50,300 bases of DNA from Lachnospiraceae bacterium. Lineage in GTDB: Bacteria > Bacillota > Clostridia > Lachnospirales > Lachnospiraceae. Location of the stretch: contig JAAUZV010000013.1 of NCBI GenBank assembly GCA_014804425.1, positions 9,459 through 59,758 of the forward strand, read 5' to 3'. The notes below the pieces were generated by a model. That model was not told the origin of the DNA. It did no database searches and was given only the letters and a program-made list of their open reading frames with translations. Made by a program: the position numbers and the translations under genes. Positions 8,088 through 16,604 of the stretch are shown in pieces; the stretch's first letter is position 1, and each line of letters begins with the position of its first letter.

Positions 8088-9772
8088 TGGAAGTTGTGGT
8101 TTTTTTATGCGTACTGGTCGTATTTGTGATCGGTTTTTATATTAAGGGAATGGTGGATTTCAGGCAGCGCCTGAAGCAGTTTGAGCAGCGGCTGAGAACG
8201 GAATACGGGCGGCCGCGTACCAATGCAGAAGTACCGGACCGCTATGTTCATATCGGAAGATATTGTGAGAAGCACGTAAAGCCGTATGCCGTGGATGATA
8301 TTACATGGAACGACCTGAATATGGACAAGCTTTACCAGCGGATCAATTACGCGCATTCTTCCTGCGGGGAAGAATATTTGTACTACCGACTGCGCTGTCC
8401 GGATATGTCGGCGGGAGAGGAGTGTCTGCATGCGGATGAAGAAGCGATGATCGCGTATTTGCAGGAACATGAGGACGAACGTGTACGCCTGCAGATGATG
8501 TTTGCGCAGATCGGCTATACGGGAAAGTACTCGCTTTATCAATATCTGGACTTCCTTGATAATCTTGGGGAGCGGCGCAATGGAAAGCATTATCTGGGGC
8601 TTGCCCTGTATCCCGTTGCGGCGTTATTCGCGCTTTTTGTGGAACCGTCCGTCGGACTTGCCCTGTTTATCATGCTCATGATCTATCAGATCGCTGCGTA
8701 TTTAAAAGAGCACAGTGAGGATGAGCCTTACCTTGTCAGCTTTGCGTTTATCCTGCGGTTTATTGCGGGCGTGGAGACGCTGACGGAGAAGCCCTCGGAA
8801 GGACTGAAGGCGTATGTGGGCGAGATGGCGGATAATGTGAAGAACTTACGCCCGATCACCCGGCATGCTTTTTTCCTGTCAAAAGCAAATACCATGCAGG
8901 GAGATCTGATGTCGTCTCTCATGGATTATTTGAAAATGATCACGCATATCAATCTGATCTCCTTTAATTCCATGCTGTCCGCGGTGCGCAAAAGCAAAAA
9001 AGAGATCGATCTGCTTTACACGCAGGCGGGATATCTGGAATATCTGCTCGTTGTGGGCGAATACAGAAAAAGTCTTCCCCATTACTGTATTCCGCAATTT
9101 CAGGAGGCGGGGGGCTTTTCCTGCACGAAGCTGTATCATCCGCTGATCGAACAGCCCGTGTCATGCAGTTTCTCGGCAAAGGGCGGCGTGCTGGTGACAG
9201 GCTCGAATGCGTCGGGGAAATCGACTTTCTTAAAGTCCGTCGCGCTCAATGCGATCCTAGCGCAGAGCATGCATACGGTGCTTGCGGAGTCCTGTGAGAC
9301 TTCCTATTGCCGCGTCTATTCCTCGATGGCGCTCAGGGATGACTTAGACAGCGGTGAGAGCTATTATATGGTGGAGATACGGGCGCTCAAGCGGATATTG
9401 GATGCGGCGAAGGACAAAGAGGCGGGACCGGTATTCTGCTTTATCGACGAGGTGCTGCGCGGCACAAATACCGTGGAGCGGATCGCGGCTTCTACACAGA
9501 TCATGAAATATTTTGCGGAGTCGGGCGTTCGCTGCTTTGCGGCGACGCATGATATTGAGCTCTCCCATCTGTTAGAGAATGAGTATGATAATTATCATTT
9601 TGAGGAAGATGTCTCGGACGGGGATATTCATTTCAATTATGAATTGCGGAGCGGGCGTGCAACGACGCGGAACGCGATCCGGCTCTTAGAGATCATGGGT
9701 TATCAGGAGCAGATCATTGAGCGGGCAGAGCAGCTTGCCGAACGGTTTGTGGCGACCGGAGTCTGGAATTAA
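8087..9772 (+). CDS. Membrane-anchored MutS-like ATPase
   Basis: 561 residues. It has one hydrophobic N-terminal segment (about 3-22) and a hydrophobic hairpin at about 168-205. A MutS domain V ATPase follows: Walker A GSNASGKST at 372-380, Walker B FCFIDE followed by RGTN, and an ATHD switch. The mismatch-recognition domain I of MutS and the Smr nuclease of MutS2 are absent. Function is unknown; family members are annotated as mismatch repair by similarity only. The ATG at 8087 overlaps the TGA of the amidohydrolase gene by one base. Confidence 0.75.
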   Translation: MEVVVFLCVLVVFVIGFYIKGMVDFRQRLKQFEQRLRTEYGRPRTNAEVPDRYVHIGRYCEKHVKPYAVDDITWNDLNMDKLYQRINYAHSSCGEEYLYYRLRCPDMSAGEECLHADEEAMIAYLQEHEDERVRLQMMFAQIGYTGKYSLYQYLDFLDNLGERRNGKHYLGLALYPVAALFALFVEPSVGLALFIMLMIYQIAAYLKEHSEDEPYLVSFAFILRFIAGVETLTEKPSEGLKAYVGEMADNVKNLRPITRHAFFLSKANTMQGDLMSSLMDYLKMITHINLISFNSMLSAVRKSKKEIDLLYTQAGYLEYLLVVGEYRKSLPHYCIPQFQEAGGFSCTKLYHPLIEQPVSCSFSAKGGVLVTGSNASGKSTFLKSVALNAILAQSMHTVLAESCETSYCRVYSSMALRDDLDSGESYYMVEIRALKRILDAAKDKEAGPVFCFIDEVLRGTNTVERIAASTQIMKYFAESGVRCFAATHDIELSHLLENEYDNYHFEEDVSDGDIHFNYELRSGRATTRNAIRLLEIMGYQEQIIERAEQLAERFVATGVWN

Positions 9773-9789
9773 TGTAAGGAGACATAAAA

Positions 9790-10266
9790 ATGAGAGTAAC
9801 AATTTATACGGACGGTGCGGCGAGGGGCAATCCCGACGGACCGGGAGGTTACGGGACGCTGCTGCGCTTCGTGGACGCAAAAGGAACCGTCCATGAAAGG
9901 GAGTACAGTGCGGGCTATAAAAAAACAACGAACAATCGCATGGAACTGATGGCGGCGATCGTTGGTCTGGAAGCGCTGACAAAACCGTGCGAGGTGACGC
10001 TTTACTCGGATTCCAAGTATCTGACCGATGCCTTTAATCAAAATTGGATCGGGAGCTGGTTAAAAAACGGGTGGCGGAATAGCCAAAAACAGCCGGTGAA
10101 AAACGTAGAGCTGTGGAAACGGCTTTTGGAGGCGGCGAAGCCGCATCAGGTGACGTATGTGTGGGTGAAAGGGCATGCGGGGCATCCCGAAAACGAGCGC
10201 TGCGATCATCTTGCGACGGCGGCGGCAGACGGAGAGGATTTACTTGACGATTCGCCGATAGAATGA
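9790..10266 (+). CDS. rnhA: Ribonuclease HI
   Basis: 158 residues. It cleaves the RNA strand of RNA-DNA hybrids. The catalytic carboxylates are all visible: Asp8 ([11 protein letters not shown]), Glu52 (NNRMELMA), Asp74 (YSDSKYL) and Asp139 (NERCDHLA), with His129 in KGHAGH. The basic loop ([16 protein letters not shown]) corresponds to the handle region of E. coli RNase HI. The start follows a TAAGGAG site. Confidence 0.95.
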   Translation: MRVTIYTDGAARGNPDGPGGYGTLLRFVDAKGTVHEREYSAGYKKTTNNRMELMAAIVGLEALTKPCEVTLYSDSKYLTDAFNQNWIGSWLKNGWRNSQKQPVKNVELWKRLLEAAKPHQVTYVWVKGHAGHPENERCDHLATAAADGEDLLDDSPIE

Positions 10267-10344
10267 TATGCTATGTAGAAAGCGGTCAACGCTTGGAACA
10301 GAGTGACAGGGGTCGTATTACACATGGAGAGGGGATGATGAAGC

Positions 10345-10506
10345 GTGAATAATCTGGTCGAGTTTTTGAGAATGTTCTTTAGCTATGTCCTTGTATTTAT
10401 TGTATATGTTGCGGTTGCAGGAGTCGGAATTTTCTGCGGACTGACGTGGAATAAGAAAAAGGCGGTAAAAGCAGTCGCTACAACGCAGGAGAAGGAGAAC
10501 GAATAA
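10345..10506 (+). CDS. Small single-pass membrane protein (53 residues)
   Basis: A 53-codon reading frame from GTG 10345 to TAA 10504-10506, preceded by GGAGAGGGG at 10326-10334. It begins MNNLVEFLRMFFSYVLVFIV, continues as one hydrophobic helix to about residue 33, and ends in a Lys-rich then acidic tail (NKKKAVKAVATTQEKENE). Very similar short proteins are common in Lachnospiraceae genomes, where they often carry an implausible nitrogenase label. It is the last gene before the terminator. Function is unknown. Confidence 0.65.
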   Translation: MNNLVEFLRMFFSYVLVFIVYVAVAGVGIFCGLTWNKKKAVKAVATTQEKENE

Positions 10507-10514
10507 ATAAAACG

Positions 10515-10542
10515 AAAGCACCCATAACGGGTGCTTTTTTTT
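10515..10542 (+). terminator. Rho-independent terminator
   Basis: AAAGCACCC and GGGTGCTTT pair around the loop ATAAC, followed by a run of eight T. It ends the 4.3-10.5 kb operon. The ribosome binding site of the next gene begins 13 bases after the T-run. Confidence 0.9.
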
Positions 10543-10566
10543 CAAATACTTTTTAGGAGGACAGCA

Positions 10567-11559
10567 ATGCCGAAGTCAGAGCAGCAAAAAGCGAAGATCT
10601 TATATTTGTTGAAATTGTTGAAGGAGCGCTCCGATGAAGCGCATCCGGTCACGACGCAGGAAATGATCGCCTATCTTGCCGCGCAGGATATTTGTGTGGA
10701 GCGTAAGACCATTTACGCCGATATAGAGGTTCTGCGGGATTTTGGATATGATATTATCTTGAACCGCGCCAAAAAAGGAGGCGGTTATTATCTTGCGGAA
10801 CGGGAATTTGAACTTCCCGAATTAAAGCTTTTGGTCGATCTGGTGCAGTCGTCGAAGTTTATCACACTCAAAAAATCACGGGAGTTCATCAAAAAGCTGG
10901 AAGGCTTTGCGAGTGTGCATGAGGCAAGGCAGCTGCAAAGGCAGGTATTTGTTGCCAACCGCGTCAAGACCGAAAACGAGAGTATTTACTATCTGGTGGA
11001 TGAGATTTACCGCGCGATCGACGCGGGCTGTATGATCGCGTTTCAGTATACGGAGATCACGGCGGATAAAAAAGAACGCTTTCGGCGCGGCGGGAAAACC
11101 TACGAAGTCAGTCCGTGGGCGCTGACGTGGAATGACGACTGTTATTATTTGATCGCCTATGACCATGAGGCGGACATCATCAAGCATTACCGGGTGGAAC
11201 GGATGCACGGGATCACGCTGCTTCATGAGGAGCGCAGGGGGCAGGAAGCGTTTCGGGCGTTTGATCCGGCGGCATATTGCAAAAAGACGTTCCGCATGTT
11301 TGCGGGACCGGAGGAATTTGTGACGCTCTGCTTTGATGAGGCATTCAGCGGCGTTGTGTTCGACCGCTTCGGAAAAGATGTGCCGCTTCACAAAAAGGCG
11401 GACGGCCGTTTTACGATTCATGTGCCGATCATGGTGAGCAACCAGTTTTTCGGCTGGCTCGCGGGACTCGGTACGGGCGTGTGTGTGGAAGCGCCTGCGC
11501 ATGTGACAAAAGAATATCAGGTGTATTTAAAACGGATCTTAGAGAAATATGAGGCATAG
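10567..11559 (+). CDS. WYL-domain transcriptional regulator
   Basis: 330 residues. An N-terminal DeoR-like winged helix-turn-helix covers about 1-70 (QEMIAYLA...VERKTIYADIEVLRDFG). A WYL domain lies in the middle (about 140-215, with SPWALTWNDDCYYLIAYD and a YRVERM block), followed by a WCX-type C-terminal extension. WYL regulators sense nucleic acid or nucleotide ligands in several systems. ATG 10567 has AGGAGG at 10555-10560. It sits directly behind a terminator with almost no room for its own promoter. Confidence 0.87.
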   Translation: MPKSEQQKAKILYLLKLLKERSDEAHPVTTQEMIAYLAAQDICVERKTIYADIEVLRDFGYDIILNRAKKGGGYYLAEREFELPELKLLVDLVQSSKFITLKKSREFIKKLEGFASVHEARQLQRQVFVANRVKTENESIYYLVDEIYRAIDAGCMIAFQYTEITADKKERFRRGGKTYEVSPWALTWNDDCYYLIAYDHEADIIKHYRVERMHGITLLHEERRGQEAFRAFDPAAYCKKTFRMFAGPEEFVTLCFDEAFSGVVFDRFGKDVPLHKKADGRFTIHVPIMVSNQFFGWLAGLGTGVCVEAPAHVTKEYQVYLKRILEKYEA

Positions 11560-11589
11560 AAAATGCGTACGGAATCCTGAAAGAACCCG

Positions 11590-11618
11590 TTGACATGACG
11601 GAATAAGTTGTATATACT
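11590..11618 (+). promoter_or_regulatory. Sigma-A promoter of nrdD
   Basis: TTGACA (11590-11595), a 17-bp spacer and TATACT (11613-11618), a near-consensus housekeeping promoter. It leaves a leader of about 135 nt before nrdD. Confidence 0.75.
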
Positions 11619-11645
11619 AATGAATACGGGCACTAGATATTGTGG
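11598..11645. promoter_or_regulatory. Candidate tandem NrdR boxes
   Basis: The 16-mer at 11630-11645 (GCACTAGATATTGTGG) matches the NrdR-box pattern ACACTATATATTGTGT at 13 of 16 positions. A weaker copy at 11598-11613 matches at 10 of 16, and its TTGT core lies 32 bp, about three helical turns, upstream. NrdR normally binds two boxes at this kind of spacing and represses ribonucleotide reductase genes. The upstream copy overlaps the spacer and -10 of the promoter. Confidence 0.5.
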
Positions 11646-11759
11646 TTTTATGTAAACAAACGGGAAGACATATGCCACAGGGTTTCTAATGTCGGGAGCA
11701 ACAGGATGTGAACGGCGGCGGTATGCGGAAATACTGCGGGGATTGGGAGGAAAACGTAC

Positions 11760-13949
11760 ATGGGCAGTACCTATGATGCACAGGAGCAGGAAGAAGTAGA
11801 TTATCGTTCTCTTTTTACGACCAAAAGAAAAGTGAAGGTCATTAAGAAGGACGGCAGCACGGAAGCGTTTAACGTGCAGAAGGTCATTGATGCGGTCGGC
11901 AAGTCGGCATACCGCGCGCTGACGAAATTTTCCGAGGAGGAGAATCGTCAGATCTGTCAATATGTGGTCGATAAGGTGAATGAGATCGACAAAGACTTAA
12001 TCCCTATCCCGGTCATGCATAATATCGTGGAGAGCGCTTTAGAGCAGGTGAAGCCCATTGTTGCCAAAAGCTATCGCGATTACCGCAATTATAAACAGGA
12101 TTTTGTGCGCATGATGGACGATGTGTATAAGAAAAGCCAGTCCATCATGTATGTCGGCGATAAGGAGAATGCCAATACGGACTCCGCGCTTGTATCGACA
12201 AAGCGCAGTCTGATCTTTAATCAGTTCAACAAAGAGCTGTATCAGAAGTTTTTTATGACGACGGAGGAGATTCAGGCATGCCGTGACGGCTATATCTATG
12301 TGCATGACATGAGCGCCAGACGGGATACGATGAACTGTTGTCTGTTTGATGTCGCGAATGTGTTAAAGGGCGGCTTTGAGATGGGTAATATCTGGTACAA
12401 CGAGCCGAAGACGCTGGACGTGGCTTTTGATGTGATCGGTGATATTGTATTAAGCGCGGCAAGCCAGCAGTACGGCGGTTTTACCGTGCCGGAGGTTGAT
12501 AAGATCTTAGAGCCTTACGCAGAGAAATCCTATGAAAAATATATTGATAAATACACGGCGCTCGGCATAGCAAGAGAGCGTGCGGAGGAAGAAGCGCTGA
12601 AGGACTTAAAGCGTGATTTTGAGCAGGGGTTTCAGGGCTGGGAGTATAAATTCAATACGGTTGCGAGCAGCCGGGGAGACTACCCGTTTATCACGGTGAC
12701 GGCGGGACTCGGCGCCAAGCCGTTTGAGAAGCTTGCAACGATCACGCTGTTAGATGTCAGACGCGGCGGACAGGGCAAAAAGGAATGCAAAAAGCCGGTA
12801 CTGTTTCCCAAGATCGTTTTCTTATATGATGAGAATCTTCACGGACGGGGAAAGGAGCTGGAGGATGTCTTTGAGGCGGGCGTGCGCTGCTCGTCAAAGA
12901 CGATGTATCCCGACTGGCTGAGCCTGACGGGAAAAGGCTATGTGGCAAGCATGTATAAGCAGTACGGAAAGGTGATCTCACCGATGGGGTGCCGTGCCTT
13001 TTTATCACCGTGGTATGAGCGGGGCGGCATGTATCCGGCGGATGAGAAGGATGTGCCCGTATTTGTCGGCCGCTTTAATGTCGGCGCTGTATCGCTGCAC
13101 TTGCCGATGATCCTTGCAAAAGCGAGACAGGAGAGCCGGGATTTTTATGAGGTGCTTGACTATTATCTGAATCTGATCCGTCAGCTCCATATCAGAACCT
13201 ATGCATACTTGGGAGAGATGCGTGCGTCAACCAATCCGCTTGCGTACTGCGAGGGCGGATTTTTGGGCGGACACCTCGGACTGCGGGATAAGATCAAGCC
13301 GCTGCTCAAGGCGGCGACGGCAAGCTTCGGCATTACGGCGTTTAACGAGCTGCAGATGCTATATAACGGAAAGTCCCTTGTCGAGGACGGGCAGTTTGCG
13401 CTTGAGGTGTTAGAGCATATCAATCAAAAGATCAATGAATTCAAGGAGGAGGACGGCAACCTCTATGCCATTTACGGGACGCCGGCGGAGAATCTCTGCG
13501 GCCTTCAGGTGAAACAGTTCCGCGCAAAATACGGCATAATCGAGGGTGTTTCCGACAGGGAATATGTCAGCAACAGTTTTCATTGCCATGTTTCCGAGGA
13601 GATCACGCCCATTGAAAAACAGGATTTGGAATATCGTTTTTGGGAGCTTTCCAACGGCGGAAAAATCCAGTATGTCAAATATCCGATCGACTATAACGTG
13701 GAAGCGATCAAGACGCTCATCCGCCGTGCGATGGACATGGGGCTGTACGAGGGTGTAAATTTATCGCTTGCTTACTGCGATGACTGTGGGCATGAGGAGC
13801 TTGACATGGATGTCTGTCCGGTGTGCGGGAGCAGGAATCTGACGAAAATTGACCGCATGAACGGGTATCTTGCGTACTCCCGCGTGCATGGCGACAGCCG
13901 CTTAAACGATCCGAAAATGGCGGAGATCAAAGACAGAAAGAGCATGTAG
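11760..13949 (+). CDS. nrdD: Anaerobic ribonucleoside-triphosphate reductase, catalytic subunit
   Basis: 729 residues. It reduces ribonucleoside triphosphates to deoxy forms by glycyl-radical chemistry under anaerobiosis. An N-terminal ATP-cone (about 20-110, starting KVIKKDGSTEAF) gives allosteric control. Near the C-terminus four zinc-binding cysteines are seen (Cys673, Cys676, Cys686, Cys689), then the glycyl-radical segment RMNGYL with Gly702. GGGAGG precedes the start. The activase nrdG follows after 16 bp. Candidate NrdR boxes in the promoter fit feedback by NrdR. Confidence 0.95.
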   Translation: MGSTYDAQEQEEVDYRSLFTTKRKVKVIKKDGSTEAFNVQKVIDAVGKSAYRALTKFSEEENRQICQYVVDKVNEIDKDLIPIPVMHNIVESALEQVKPIVAKSYRDYRNYKQDFVRMMDDVYKKSQSIMYVGDKENANTDSALVSTKRSLIFNQFNKELYQKFFMTTEEIQACRDGYIYVHDMSARRDTMNCCLFDVANVLKGGFEMGNIWYNEPKTLDVAFDVIGDIVLSAASQQYGGFTVPEVDKILEPYAEKSYEKYIDKYTALGIARERAEEEALKDLKRDFEQGFQGWEYKFNTVASSRGDYPFITVTAGLGAKPFEKLATITLLDVRRGGQGKKECKKPVLFPKIVFLYDENLHGRGKELEDVFEAGVRCSSKTMYPDWLSLTGKGYVASMYKQYGKVISPMGCRAFLSPWYERGGMYPADEKDVPVFVGRFNVGAVSLHLPMILAKARQESRDFYEVLDYYLNLIRQLHIRTYAYLGEMRASTNPLAYCEGGFLGGHLGLRDKIKPLLKAATASFGITAFNELQMLYNGKSLVEDGQFALEVLEHINQKINEFKEEDGNLYAIYGTPAENLCGLQVKQFRAKYGIIEGVSDREYVSNSFHCHVSEEITPIEKQDLEYRFWELSNGGKIQYVKYPIDYNVEAIKTLIRRAMDMGLYEGVNLSLAYCDDCGHEELDMDVCPVCGSRNLTKIDRMNGYLAYSRVHGDSRLNDPKMAEIKDRKSM

Positions 13950-13965
13950 CAGGAGAAACAGCAAA

Positions 13966-14475
13966 ATGAGGTATCATAATATCACAAAGGATGATATGTT
14001 AAACGGTGACGGACTGCGCGTTGTTTTATGGGTTGCGGGCTGCGACCATTGTTGTAAAGAATGCCAGAATCCCATGACATGGGACGCAAACGGCGGCCTG
14101 CCCTTTGATGGCGCGGCGAAGCAGGAGTTGTTTGAGGCGCTTGACAAGCCGTACATCACGGGTGTTACGTTTTCGGGCGGGGATCCGCTCCATCCTGCGA
14201 ACAAGGCGGATGTGCGGGAGCTGATCAAGGAGATCAAGAAGCGGTATCCGCAAAAAACAATCTGGCTTTACACGGGCGAGCTGTGGGAGAATTTATATCA
14301 GGATTCGATTGTCGCGCAGCTTGACGTGCTTGTGGACGGAGAGTTTGAAGTGGATAAAAAGGACAGCAAGCTTTTGTGGAAGGGAAGCAGCAATCAGCGC
14401 GTCATTAATGTGCAGGCGACATTGCGTTCGGGGAATGCCGAGCGTCCGGTTTTGTACTGTGGGAATTACAGATAA
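13966..14475 (+). CDS. nrdG: Anaerobic ribonucleotide reductase activating protein (radical SAM)
   Basis: 169 residues. It uses S-adenosylmethionine and a [4Fe-4S] cluster to install the glycyl radical on NrdD. The CX3CX2C cluster motif is Cys26, Cys30 and Cys33 (AGCDHCCKECQNP), and SGGDPL is the SAM-binding glycine motif. Length is typical. It is co-transcribed with nrdD. Confidence 0.95.
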   Translation: MRYHNITKDDMLNGDGLRVVLWVAGCDHCCKECQNPMTWDANGGLPFDGAAKQELFEALDKPYITGVTFSGGDPLHPANKADVRELIKEIKKRYPQKTIWLYTGELWENLYQDSIVAQLDVLVDGEFEVDKKDSKLLWKGSSNQRVINVQATLRSGNAERPVLYCGNYR

Positions 14476-14498
14476 AGAATCCGTAAAGCGGATTCTTT
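14474..14498 (+). terminator. Hairpin after nrdG
   Basis: AAAGAATCCG (14474-14483), loop TAAAG and CGGATTCTTT (14489-14498) form a perfect 10-bp stem starting in the nrdG stop codon. Only TTT follows, so it may be a weak terminator or an mRNA-stabilising 3' hairpin rather than a full stop before dut. Confidence 0.5.
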
Positions 14499-14526
14499 CG
14501 GAATGATTGATAGAAAGAGGAAGTTT

Positions 14527-14961
14527 ATGGAGACGATCAGGATCAAATATTTCACCGATGCGATCGAAAAGCTTGACTATATCGACGGGAAATCCGACTG
14601 GATCGACCTGCGCGCCGCAGCGGATGTGACGATGGCGGCGGGGGAGTTCAAGCTGATCCCGCTCGGCGTGGCAATGGAGCTGCCCGCGGGCTATGAAGCG
14701 CATATTGTACCGCGCAGCTCGACCTTTAAGAATTTTGGTATTATTCAGACGAATCATCAGGGGGTCGTGGACGGCAGCTACTGCGGCGATAATGACCAGT
14801 GGTTCATGCCGGCTTATGCGGTTCGCGATACCGAGATTCATGTCAACGACCGTATCTGTCAGTTTCGTATTATGGAGAATCAGCCGCGCATTCACTTTGA
14901 TGTGGTAGAGCACCTGACCGGTGCGGATCGCGGAGGGTTCGGGACAACGGGAAAATCCTAA
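14527..14961 (+). CDS. dut: dUTP diphosphatase (trimeric dUTPase family)
   Basis: 144 residues. It hydrolyses dUTP to dUMP and pyrophosphate, keeping uracil out of DNA and feeding dTMP synthesis. Family motifs are visible: motif I (DLRAAADV), motif II ([11 protein letters not shown]), motif III ([11 protein letters not shown]), motif IV region and the C-terminal motif V ([10 protein letters not shown]). ATG 14527 is preferred over ATG 14503 because a GAGG-containing site is correctly spaced for it. Its neighbours nrdD and nrdG make this a dNTP supply cluster. Confidence 0.9.
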   Translation: METIRIKYFTDAIEKLDYIDGKSDWIDLRAAADVTMAAGEFKLIPLGVAMELPAGYEAHIVPRSSTFKNFGIIQTNHQGVVDGSYCGDNDQWFMPAYAVRDTEIHVNDRICQFRIMENQPRIHFDVVEHLTGADRGGFGTTGKS

Positions 14962-15022
14962 ATAAGTTGGATCAGATAGTATAAAAGGCTTCTTTTTTGG
15001 CAATTCTTTCCTAGCAGAGAAA

Positions 15023-15077
15023 AAGAGTTTCCGGACGGAAACTCTTGGGAAGGAATGTCCGCGGTATTGACGCGGAC
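15023..15077. repeat. Two perfect hairpins in the leader of the GerA-type gene
   Basis: Hairpin 1: AAGAGTTTCC, loop GGAC, GGAAACTCTT (15023-15046, 10 bp). Hairpin 2: GTCCGCG, loop GTATTGA, CGCGGAC (15057-15077, 7 bp). They lie between dut and the ribosome binding site at about 15084. The A-run before hairpin 1 would make it an intrinsic terminator on the minus strand, but no minus-strand gene ends here. Confidence 0.6.
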
Positions 15078-15100
15078 GTGCGGGAAGGAGGCCTGTTTTT

Positions 15101-16519
15101 ATGCCTGATAATCGTAAGATCAGTACGAATATCAATGATAATATTCTTTATTTCAAAAAAAAGCTGGGAGTCGGAGCAAGCTTTGATGTGCTCTACCGGA
15201 CGATCAAGATCGGCGGCAGGGATGCGATCTTTTTCTTTATTGACGGATTCTGCAAGGATGACACAATGCAGAAGATGCTGCAATACTTTCTGAGTGTGAA
15301 AGAGGACGAGATGCCTGCTGATGCATGGGGGATGCTGAAAGAAAAAATGCCCTATGTCGAGGCGGATTTAGAGGACGACAAGCAAAAGATCGAAACCATG
15401 ATCTTAAGCGGTGTGTTCGCGCTGTTTATTGACGGCTATGACAGAGCGATCCTGATCGATGCGCGTACCTATCCTGCGCGTGATGTCGGTGAGCCGGAGA
15501 AGGACAAGGCGCTGCGCGGTTCCAAGGACGGTTTTGTGGAGACCGTAGTTTTTAACACCGCATTGATCAGACGACGGATTCGCAGCACGGATCTCTGTAT
15601 GGAAATGTGTACGGCGGGAAGCTCCTCCCATACGGATATCGTGCTCTGTTATATGAATTCACGCGTGGACAAAAAGCTGTTAAACAAGATCCGTACGCGC
15701 ATTTCGGAGCTGGAAGTGGATGCGCTGACGATGAATCAGGAGAGCCTTGCAGAATGTCTCTATCACCACAGCTGGGTGAATCCCTTTCCGAAATTCCGAT
15801 TTACGGAGCGTCCCGATACGGCGTCCGCACAGATTTTGGAGGGAAATATCGTCGTGCTCGTGGATAATTCCCCGTCGGCAATGATCTTTCCGGCAACGAT
15901 CTTTGACCTCATGGAGGATGCGGACGATTATTATTTTCCGCCGATCACCGGAACGTATTTAAGGCTGACAAGATGGATCATTGCGATTTTTACGTTCTTG
16001 CTGACACCGACTTATATGCTCCTGATGGAGCACCCGGACTGGATACCGGAGACCTTTGCGTTTATTCAGATGAAAGAAACTGCCAACATCTCGATCTTTT
16101 GGCAGTTCTTGATCCTGGAGCTTGCCATAGACGGTCTTCGGCTGGCGGCGGTGCATACGCCGTCCATGCTGAGCACGCCGCTGAGCGTCATGGCAGGTCT
16201 TGTTTTGGGCGAGTTTTCCGTGCAATCGGGCTGGTTCAATGCGGAGGTCATTTTATATATGGCGTTTGTGGCTGTCGCTAATTATACGCAGTCCAATTAT
16301 GAGTTGGATTACGCGATGAAATTCATGCGTATCCTGACATTGATCCTGACGGCGTTGTTTGATCTTCCGGGATATATCATCGGCGTGGCGATCACAATCC
16401 TTGCACTTGCGACGAATAAGACCTTTGCAGGGCGCCGCTATCTGTATCCGATCCTGCCTTTTAACCTTAAGGCGCTGAAAAAGCGGCTGACGAGGCGGCG
16501 GCTTTCGAGCAGTAAATAG
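15101..16519 (+). CDS. GerA-family spore germination protein, SpoVAF-like
   Basis: 472 residues. The N-terminal 290 or so residues are a soluble GerA-type domain (SFDVLYRTIKIGGRDAIFF, IDGF, then RGSKDGFVETVVFNT and LIRRRIRSTDL). The C-terminal part has about five hydrophobic segments (about 290-455) and ends in a basic tail. The family comprises GerAA/GerBA germinant receptor subunits and SpoVAF, an inner spore membrane protein. The sequence blocks look closer to SpoVAF than to GerAA, and there is no gerAB or gerAC nearby. AAGGAGG precedes ATG 15101. Expression is expected in the forespore, but I see no clear sigma-G promoter. Confidence 0.82.
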   Translation: MPDNRKISTNINDNILYFKKKLGVGASFDVLYRTIKIGGRDAIFFFIDGFCKDDTMQKMLQYFLSVKEDEMPADAWGMLKEKMPYVEADLEDDKQKIETMILSGVFALFIDGYDRAILIDARTYPARDVGEPEKDKALRGSKDGFVETVVFNTALIRRRIRSTDLCMEMCTAGSSSHTDIVLCYMNSRVDKKLLNKIRTRISELEVDALTMNQESLAECLYHHSWVNPFPKFRFTERPDTASAQILEGNIVVLVDNSPSAMIFPATIFDLMEDADDYYFPPITGTYLRLTRWIIAIFTFLLTPTYMLLMEHPDWIPETFAFIQMKETANISIFWQFLILELAIDGLRLAAVHTPSMLSTPLSVMAGLVLGEFSVQSGWFNAEVILYMAFVAVANYTQSNYELDYAMKFMRILTLILTALFDLPGYIIGVAITILALATNKTFAGRRYLYPILPFNLKALKKRLTRRRLSSSK

Positions 16520-16531
16520 ATGAAACGTAAG

Positions 16532-16560
16532 TTGCTTTTTTCTGTTGTATTTGTTATGAT
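16532..16560 (+). promoter_or_regulatory. Sigma-A promoter of the degV gene
   Basis: TTGCTT (16532-16537), a 17-bp spacer and TATGAT (16555-16560), 44 bp before the ATG at 16605. Confidence 0.55.
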
Positions 16561-16604
16561 AATAAGAACGCGTGGCGCAATATACGGAAAAATGGGGGAG
16601 CAAC

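Noticed and set aside
14984-15000. Terminator after dut (AAAAG GCTT CTTTT)
   Set aside because: Only a 5-bp A/T-rich stem; too weak to call.
14293-15135. Long minus-strand reading frame opposite nrdG and dut
   Set aside because: It is antisense to genes with complete catalytic motifs; the translation is Arg/His-rich noise.
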